Source: a bacterium
GTDB lineage: Bacteria; NPL-UPA2; JAGMAN01
Direction: 5' to 3'
Assembly (NCBI GenBank): GCA_023130215.1
Contig: JAGMAN010000036.1
Location: 1-19,957, forward strand
DNA length: 19,957 nucleotides
The notes below the pieces were generated by a model, which did no database searches, was not told the origin of the DNA, and worked only from the letters and a program-made list of their open reading frames with translations. Positions 15,111 to 19,957 of the stretch are shown in pieces (within the stretch, counting starts at the first letter, position 1; each line of letters begins with the position of its first letter). The position numbers and the translations under genes were made by a program.

Positions 15111-15932
15111 ATGCGAAATAGAATAGTGACGGCCATCATCTTCATTCCCATCTTCATTATTCTCATCAAGCTGGGAAGCTGGCCTTTCTTCTTGCTGATT
15201 ACTGCCATCAGCGTAACAGGGCTATTTGAGTTCTACCGTTTGATGGGAAACAGCCAGCTAAAGCCGCTTCTTCCCTTAGGGATGGTGGCAGCAGTGGCTC
15301 TACTTCTCAGTATTTTCTACTGGCAGGGAACACTTTGGCCATCCTCTATCATTGCAGGCTCTGTCCTGATATCATTCCTGTGGCAGATGGGGAGGAAAGA
15401 CTCCCATTTAGCCATTGCCAACTGCGGGGTGACTATCTTAGGGCTACTCTATGTGGTTGGATTGCTTGGCTACCTGATCAGCTTAAGACAGCTAAAACCG
15501 GACCACATAGGAGAAAGCCTTGTTCTAAGTGTGTGGTTCATAACCTGGATAGGAGATAGTGGAGCCTTTATCATCGGTAGCTCTTTGGGGAAACATAAAC
15601 TCTTTCCCCGCATTAGCCCGAATAAGACGATAGAAGGAGCAGTAGGTGGAGTATTATCGGCGATGTTAGCCAGTCTCATTGCTTATTTTGCCTTGAGAGC
15701 TATCTTCAAAAGTGACCCCTTCCCAATCTCCCATGCACTTCCCCTTGGATTCGCTCTGGGGATAATCGGAATCCTTGGCGACCTCAGCGAATCTCTTCTC
15801 AAACGCAGTGTGGAACTCAAGGACAGCGGAGGTAAGGTTCCCGGCCATGGAGGCATCCTGGATACTTTTGACAGTCTCCTCTTCACTGCTCCAGTGATGT
15901 ATTATTATGCAATATTTATTATGAAACTCTGA
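15111..15932 (+). CDS. cdsA: Phosphatidate cytidylyltransferase (CDP-diglyceride synthase)
   Basis: CdsA makes CDP-diacylglycerol from phosphatidic acid and CTP at the inner membrane, the entry to phospholipid synthesis. From the ATG at 15111 it has 273 residues, mostly hydrophobic, with about eight membrane segments. TWIGDSGAF (145-153) and ISPNKTIEG (168-176) are family blocks. The C-terminal signature runs from 223 to 255: LLKRSVELKDSGG then GHGGILDTFDS. The position after the conserved Asp251 is Thr252, where the family pattern normally has Arg (LDRFD). TTG (15096) and GTG (15099) starts overlapping uppS are possible and lie near AAGGGAG; I chose ATG because MRNRIVTAIIF is a typical CdsA N-terminus. 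Confidence 0.93.
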   Translation: MRNRIVTAIIFIPIFIILIKLGSWPFFLLITAISVTGLFEFYRLMGNSQLKPLLPLGMVAAVALLLSIFYWQGTLWPSSIIAGSVLISFLWQMGRKDSHLAIANCGVTILGLLYVVGLLGYLISLRQLKPDHIGESLVLSVWFITWIGDSGAFIIGSSLGKHKLFPRISPNKTIEGAVGGVLSAMLASLIAYFALRAIFKSDPFPISHALPLGFALGIIGILGDLSESLLKRSVELKDSGGKVPGHGGILDTFDSLLFTAPVMYYYAIFIMKL

Positions 15933-15968
15933 TCAATTTTAGCCGTAAATTCTTGGGAGTGAAAAGAG

Positions 15969-17123
15969 TTGAAGAGAATATCCATTCTTGGTTCTACTGG
16001 TTCCGTCGGGACGCAGACGCTTGAGGTAATCGCTACGTTCCCGGATAGATTCCAGGTAGTCGGATTGGCCGGGAAAAGCGAAGTAGAACTCATCCGGGAG
16101 CAGGTAGAGAGGTGGCATCCAGAAGTAGTTGCCCTGATGGAGACTCCGGCCGCAGATGAACTTCGTCGCCGACTGGGGCGAAAGGGCGTAAAGGTCCTAT
16201 CGGGTGAAGAGGGCATTGTGGAAGTAGCTAAGTACGAGGGCGCAGACTTAGTCCTATCGGCTATCGTCGGAAGCCCATCCCTGATACCTACATTAGAAGC
16301 CATCCGCTCCGGCAAGACAATAGCCCTGGCCAGCAAGGAGGGCGTGGTTATGACTGGCAGGCTCCTCATGGAGGAAGCAAAGCGCAGCGGGGTGGACATT
16401 CTGCCAGTTGACAGTGAGCCAAATGCTATATTCCAGTGTTTAAGGGGAGAAGATGAGAGAAAGGTGAGGAGGCTGATCCTGACTGCCTCCGGTGGTCCAT
16501 TCTATAATTTCAGTGAGAGTCAGTTGGCGTCAATCACTCCAGCTCAGGCTCTACGGCATCCGACCTGGAAAATGGGCAAGAAGATCACCATTGATTCGGC
16601 TACTTTGATGAATAAGGGATTGGAAGTCATAGAAGCTCATAACTTCTTTGACATAGACATCTCCCAAATCGAAGTAGTGATTCATCCTCAGGCCAAAGTC
16701 CATTCTATGGTTGAATTTGTTGATGGATCAATTATGGCTATCCTGGGCATAACCGATATGAAGGTGCCAATTCAGCATGCTCTTACCTATCCTGAGAGAA
16801 TTGCGAATAAGCTCCCTTCGCTTGACCTAACTGAAAGCTCTCCTCTGGAATTCAAGAAACCTGACCTGGAGAAATTCCCCTGCCTGAAATATGCCTATGA
16901 GGCAGGTAAGGTGGGAGGGACGATGCCGGCCGTCCTCAATGCGGCAAACGAGGTGGCGGTAGAAGCTTTTTTAAATGGCAAGATAGGATTCCTGGATATC
17001 GCAGGGGTATCAAGGAAGGTTATGGCAGGACACTCCATAATCCGCAAGCCCCATCTAAATGACATCAAGGAAGCAGACACCTGGGCCCGGGAGACGGCAA
17101 AGAGGAATCTAAGCAGATGTTAG
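15969..17123 (+). CDS. dxr: 1-deoxy-D-xylulose 5-phosphate reductoisomerase
   Basis: Dxr converts DXP to MEP with NADPH, the first committed step of the MEP isoprenoid pathway and the target of fosmidomycin. The 384 residues include the NADPH loop GSTGSVG (8-14), the metal ligands Asp148 and Glu150, Glu219 in MNKGLE, flexible-loop Trp200 (HPTW) and PQAKVHSMV (240-248). Two changes stand out: the usual LPVDSEH(S/N)AIFQ reads LPVDSEPNAIFQ, with Pro151 in place of a normally conserved active-site His, and ALANKE reads ALASKE (119-124). The start is TTG at 15969 after GGGAG, giving the standard MKRISILGSTGSVG. Its end overlaps rseP by 7 nt. Confidence 0.95.
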   Translation: MKRISILGSTGSVGTQTLEVIATFPDRFQVVGLAGKSEVELIREQVERWHPEVVALMETPAADELRRRLGRKGVKVLSGEEGIVEVAKYEGADLVLSAIVGSPSLIPTLEAIRSGKTIALASKEGVVMTGRLLMEEAKRSGVDILPVDSEPNAIFQCLRGEDERKVRRLILTASGGPFYNFSESQLASITPAQALRHPTWKMGKKITIDSATLMNKGLEVIEAHNFFDIDISQIEVVIHPQAKVHSMVEFVDGSIMAILGITDMKVPIQHALTYPERIANKLPSLDLTESSPLEFKKPDLEKFPCLKYAYEAGKVGGTMPAVLNAANEVAVEAFLNGKIGFLDIAGVSRKVMAGHSIIRKPHLNDIKEADTWARETAKRNLSRC

Positions 17124-18439
17124 TCAGGATAATCGCCCCTATCTTCGTCTTTGGTATTTCCATACTGGTGCACGAATTAGGCCATTTTCTGGCCGCCAGG
17201 AGAGCAGGGATTGACGTAGAGAAGTTCTCTTTCGGTTTCGGGCCGAAACTCGTTGGTATCAAGAGAGGACAAACCGAATATTGCATATGCTTGCTGTTCT
17301 TCTTCGGTGGATATGTGAAGATGGCAGGCGATGAGCTGGGCGAGGAGCCGAAGGGAGAGGTTACAGGCAGAGAATTCCTCTCCAAGCCGCCCGGTAAGCG
17401 CAGCCTGGTCGTCCTGGCCGGCCCACTTATGAATCTTTTACTGGCAGTTATCGTCTATACAGCCATCTTTAGAATCGGAATGCCTGAGCCGGTCACACCT
17501 GACGGTCTTCGCATCGCCGAGGTAAAGGAGGGTTCTCCCTGGGCCCGGGCCGGTTTACAGGGGGGGGACAGGATCACGGCATTAGAAGGGAAGGCAGTTG
17601 AAACGTGGAACCGTTTCTTCAAAATCATTGTCCTTAATCCTAACAAACCACTGGAGTTGGAACTGAACAGAGGGGGCAAACGGATAATCACCTCCGTCAA
17701 TCCGGAAAGAGATGAAGGAGGTCTTCCCATTATCGACGATATACTGCCCAGCCAGTCGGCAATACTTGGCCAGGTCCACTCAGGCTATCCGGCAGAGGCG
17801 GCAGGTTTGTGCTCCGGAGACGAAATCTTAGCTATAGATGGCAGGGAAATAAACAGCTGGAATGAGATGAGCAAGATAATACGCGCCAAGCCGGGAGAGG
17901 AGACGGAACTCCTTGTGAAGAGAGACAATGAGCAGATTAAAGTTAAGGTCACCCCGGTTCTTGACAAGGAGAAGGGATTTGCAGTGATTGGAGTAACCTG
18001 CGGCACCGGGTTTGAAATTCGCAGATATGGCCTTGTGCAGTCATTCGGAAAAAGTCTTATTCAGTCCAAGGAAGATATATGCATGCTGTTTAAGTTTCTA
18101 AAACTACTTATCTGCAGGCAAATCTCCCCAAAGAACATTGCCGGGCCGATCGGAATCATACACATATCCGGCCAGGTTGCCCAAGCTGGTTTTATCCCTC
18201 TACTTTTACTGATTGCGTTAATCAACATCAACTTCGGTATTATCAACCTCTTTCCCATTCCTATAGTGGATGGCGGCCACATTGTGCTGTTTTCTATAGA
18301 GGCCATCCGCCGGAAACCCCTGAGCGAGAAGAAGCTGGTCGTCATTCAGAAGATAGGTATTGCCTTTCTCATCACCATGCTGGTCCTGATAAGCTACAAT
18401 GATATCCTCCGCTTGGCAGGAGAACTGCTTGGAAGATAG
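17117..18439 (+). CDS. rseP: RseP-type site-2 zinc metalloprotease
   Basis: Intramembrane metalloprotease that cleaves membrane-bound regulators and signal-peptide remnants (RseP/RasP family). It has 440 residues. The first membrane helix carries HELGH (zinc ligands His19 and His23, catalytic Glu20), followed by the FGFGPKL and FFFGGYVKMAGDE blocks (62-73). Two PDZ domains follow at about 125-200 and 208-285. The C-terminal core includes INLFPIPIVDGGH (376-388), the NxxPxPxxDGG motif with the third zinc ligand Asp385. It begins inside the end of dxr (ATGTTAG overlap) and precedes ispG. A run of eight G (17560-17567) encodes Gly-Gly in PDZ1. Substrates cannot be inferred here. Confidence 0.96.
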   Translation: MLVRIIAPIFVFGISILVHELGHFLAARRAGIDVEKFSFGFGPKLVGIKRGQTEYCICLLFFFGGYVKMAGDELGEEPKGEVTGREFLSKPPGKRSLVVLAGPLMNLLLAVIVYTAIFRIGMPEPVTPDGLRIAEVKEGSPWARAGLQGGDRITALEGKAVETWNRFFKIIVLNPNKPLELELNRGGKRIITSVNPERDEGGLPIIDDILPSQSAILGQVHSGYPAEAAGLCSGDEILAIDGREINSWNEMSKIIRAKPGEETELLVKRDNEQIKVKVTPVLDKEKGFAVIGVTCGTGFEIRRYGLVQSFGKSLIQSKEDICMLFKFLKLLICRQISPKNIAGPIGIIHISGQVAQAGFIPLLLLIALININFGIINLFPIPIVDGGHIVLFSIEAIRRKPLSEKKLVVIQKIGIAFLITMLVLISYNDILRLAGELLGR

Positions 18440-18453
18440 TGAGTTTCTCAACC

Positions 18454-19557
18454 ATGAAACGTCGCAAGACAAGGATTGTGAAGATTGGCAGAGTCACGGT
18501 TGGAGGCAATGCGCCCATTTCGGTCCAGTCCATGACCAAGACCGATACCCGGGATGCGAAAGCTACCGTCAGGCAGATTAGAGGCCTGGAGAAAGCTGGC
18601 TGTGAGATTATCCGGGTAGCTGTGCCGGATAGGGAAGCCGCGACCTGCCTGAGAAAGATTAAATCTCAAATTAACATTCCCCTCATAGCTGATATCCATT
18701 TTGATTACCGCCTGGCCCTTGCGGCTATTGAAGAGGGAGTGGACGGACTGCGTCTTAACCCGGGCAATATCAGGGACAAAAGGAAGATAAAAACGGTGGT
18801 TAAGGCAGCAAAAGAGGGAAATGTCCCGATAAGAATTGGAGTAAATTCTGGCTCACTTGCTCCCATTTACCAGTCACGAGTTAGGCATTATAGCTTAGCA
18901 AGAGCTATGGTGGAGAGTGCCTGTGATTATATCAAGACCTTTGAGGATTTAGACTTTCACGATATAATCATTTCCTTAAAGTCACCTGAGGTTCCCGCTA
19001 CCATAGAAGCCTATCGGCTGATGGCCAAGCAGTGCCGTTATCCTTTCCATTTAGGAATAACAGCAGCTGGCCCTCCCGGCCCTGGCTCCATTTGCTCTGC
19101 TGTCAGCCTGGGAATTCTGCTCTGGGAAGGAATCGGAGATACTGTCCGAGTATCTTTAACCGGCAATCCAAAGGAGGAAGTCAAAGCAGGATATGAGATA
19201 TTGAAGGCGCTTGGCCTTCGCAGGTACGGGCTAACTATCATCTCCTGCCCTACCTGTGGCCGCTGCCAGATTGATTTAGTCAAGATTGTTAAAGAAGTGG
19301 AAAGGGAACTCTCCCGCCTCACCAGCTCCACTACCGACCGCTCCCATCTTCCAGCCGTTAACCGCCAGGTCCCACCCCTCAAGGTGGCTATCATGGGTTG
19401 TGTGGTCAACGGACCCGGCGAAGCTAAGCAGGCTGACATTGGTATCGCCGGGGGAAGAGGCTTCGGAGTCCTCTTCAGGAAAGGAAAAGTGATAGGGAAG
19501 GTAAAAGAGGCACAGTTAGTGAAAACCCTCATCAAGGAAGTCAGGGGAAAAGTTTAA
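18454..19557 (+). CDS. ispG: 4-hydroxy-3-methylbut-2-enyl diphosphate synthase IspG (GcpE), divergent
   Basis: IspG reductively converts MEcPP to HMBPP in the MEP pathway, using a [4Fe-4S] cluster and reduced ferredoxin or flavodoxin. The 367 residues form a TIM barrel followed by a cluster domain. Cluster ligands Cys265, Cys268 (CPTCGRC), Cys316 (MGCVVNGPGE) and Glu323 are all present, as are VQSMTKTDT (24-32), ADIHFDYRLAL (79-89) and LNPGNI (101-106). The barrel differs from the family at several motifs: GITEAG reads GITAAG (Ala204), the SGSLEKDLLEKYG loop is replaced by SGSLAPIYQSRVR, and VK(A/S)SD becomes SLKSPE. An in-frame GTG at 18439 overlapping the rseP stop is an alternative start; ATG gives the normal MKRRKTR. 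Confidence 0.93.
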   Translation: MKRRKTRIVKIGRVTVGGNAPISVQSMTKTDTRDAKATVRQIRGLEKAGCEIIRVAVPDREAATCLRKIKSQINIPLIADIHFDYRLALAAIEEGVDGLRLNPGNIRDKRKIKTVVKAAKEGNVPIRIGVNSGSLAPIYQSRVRHYSLARAMVESACDYIKTFEDLDFHDIIISLKSPEVPATIEAYRLMAKQCRYPFHLGITAAGPPGPGSICSAVSLGILLWEGIGDTVRVSLTGNPKEEVKAGYEILKALGLRRYGLTIISCPTCGRCQIDLVKIVKEVERELSRLTSSTTDRSHLPAVNRQVPPLKVAIMGCVVNGPGEAKQADIGIAGGRGFGVLFRKGKVIGKVKEAQLVKTLIKEVRGKV

Positions 19558-19571
19558 GGAGGTAGAAAACC

Positions 19572-19957
19572 ATGAAAACTGTGCGGGTAATTTTTCCGTC
19601 TATAATCCTCCTGTTGGGGCTAATCATGAGTTTTAAATGCTACGCATCTCCCGGCATGGTTGGAGGAAAAGCTCCGGAAGTTAAGGTCAAGGCATGGCTA
19701 AACACGGATCCAATAACCCTAAAAGATTTGAGAGGAAAAATCGTTGTTTTGGAATTCTGGGCAACCTGGTGTCCTCCCTGTAAAACGTCTATCCCTCATT
19801 TAATTAAACTCTACGAAAAATACAAGGACAAAGGTGTAGTGATGGTGTCAATAACCAGTGAATCAAAAAGCAAGGTTAAAAGTTTTGTCGAGAGAAATCG
19901 CATGAAATATCCCATTGGCACAGGGGGAACTACAAGTAGCATCTATAGAGTCAGGGG
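19572..19957 (+). CDS. Secreted TlpA/ResA-type thioredoxin, N-terminal part (cut by window edge)
   Basis: Thiol-disulfide oxidoreductase of the TlpA/ResA/AhpC-TSA-like group, acting outside the cytoplasmic membrane. 128 complete codons are visible. The first 25 residues are a signal peptide: basic MKTVR, a hydrophobic stretch, and a probable signal peptidase I site after CYA. GKAPEVKVKAW (32-42) and ITLKDLRGKIVVLEFWATW lead to the redox motif WCPPC at 66-70. The C-terminal half, with the cis-proline, is outside the window. A perfect AAGGAGGT lies 9 nt before the ATG, and the gene follows ispG by 14 nt, so it probably belongs to the same transcript. Its role there (cytochrome maturation or envelope redox) cannot be decided. 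Confidence 0.92.
   Translation, partial: MKTVRVIFPSIILLLGLIMSFKCYASPGMVGGKAPEVKVKAWLNTDPITLKDLRGKIVVLEFWATWCPPCKTSIPHLIKLYEKYKDKGVVMVSITSESKSKVKSFVERNRMKYPIGTGGTTSSIYRVR

Noticed and set aside
15905-16399. Minus-strand open frame opposite the start of dxr
   Set aside because: Composition is Ser/Thr/Pro-rich shadow type and it overlaps a well-supported dxr gene.
1-19957. CRISPR array, tRNA, rRNA, transposase or prophage
   Set aside because: No regularly spaced direct repeats of CRISPR type, no cloverleaf or rRNA signature, and no transposase-like coding sequence were seen; XerC here is the housekeeping recombinase by context, not a phage integrase.

Overview
The window looks like a chromosomal stretch of housekeeping genes from an uncultivated, probably anaerobic bacterium. 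Base composition is mixed, roughly half GC by eye. Gene density is high, starts are often overlapping or coupled, and GTG/TTG starts are common (secDF GTG; rpsB and dxr TTG; tsf and probably uppS GTG). The order secDF-recJ on one strand, and dprA-topA-xerC-hslVU then rpsB-tsf-pyrH-frr-uppS-cdsA-dxr-rseP-ispG on the other, resembles the ancestral superoperon known from Firmicutes and several candidate phyla. I cannot assign a phylum from sequence alone. A small 2[4Fe-4S] ferredoxin and the iron-sulfur enzyme IspG fit an anaerobe, but do not prove it.

Layout. Minus strand, 1-3658: the N-terminal part of recJ (cut by the window edge) lies downstream of a fused secD-secF gene, with a heptamer repeat over their junction. 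A divergent intergenic region (3659-3848) holds a strong promoter for secDF and a possible leaderless promoter for dprA. Plus strand, 3855-10190: dprA, a small AT-rich orphan ORF, topA, xerC, hslV and hslU (DNA uptake/recombination, topology, chromosome dimer resolution, two-component protease). From 10231: a clear promoter drives rpsB, tsf, pyrH, frr and a ferredoxin (translation and UMP synthesis), then a hairpin, a small cold-shock-type protein and a strong intrinsic terminator (13436-13492). Next comes an AT-rich mazEF toxin-antitoxin module with its own promoter. A second promoter (14316-14344) then starts the envelope/isoprenoid block uppS, cdsA, dxr, rseP, ispG, followed by a secreted TlpA/ResA-type thioredoxin cut by the right edge.

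How the genes fit together. Dxr and IspG are MEP-pathway enzymes that make isoprenoid precursors. UppS turns these into the undecaprenyl carrier for cell wall synthesis, CdsA supplies CDP-diacylglycerol for phospholipids, RseP cleaves membrane proteins, and SecDF drives protein export. The ferredoxin could feed electrons to IspG. Several promoters share a 17-nt spacer between sigma70-like boxes (secDF, rpsB, mazE, uppS, and more weakly dprA and hslV), and they help settle the starts of rpsB and uppS.

No wholly new multi-gene system is evident. The most unusual items are: the mazEF cassette wedged between the two halves of an essential superoperon; Dxr and IspG both lacking normally conserved active-site residues (His to Pro, Glu to Ala); an Arg to Thr change in the CdsA signature; a heptanucleotide repeat at the secDF/recJ junction; and a short Fic-N-terminus-like ORF before topA.
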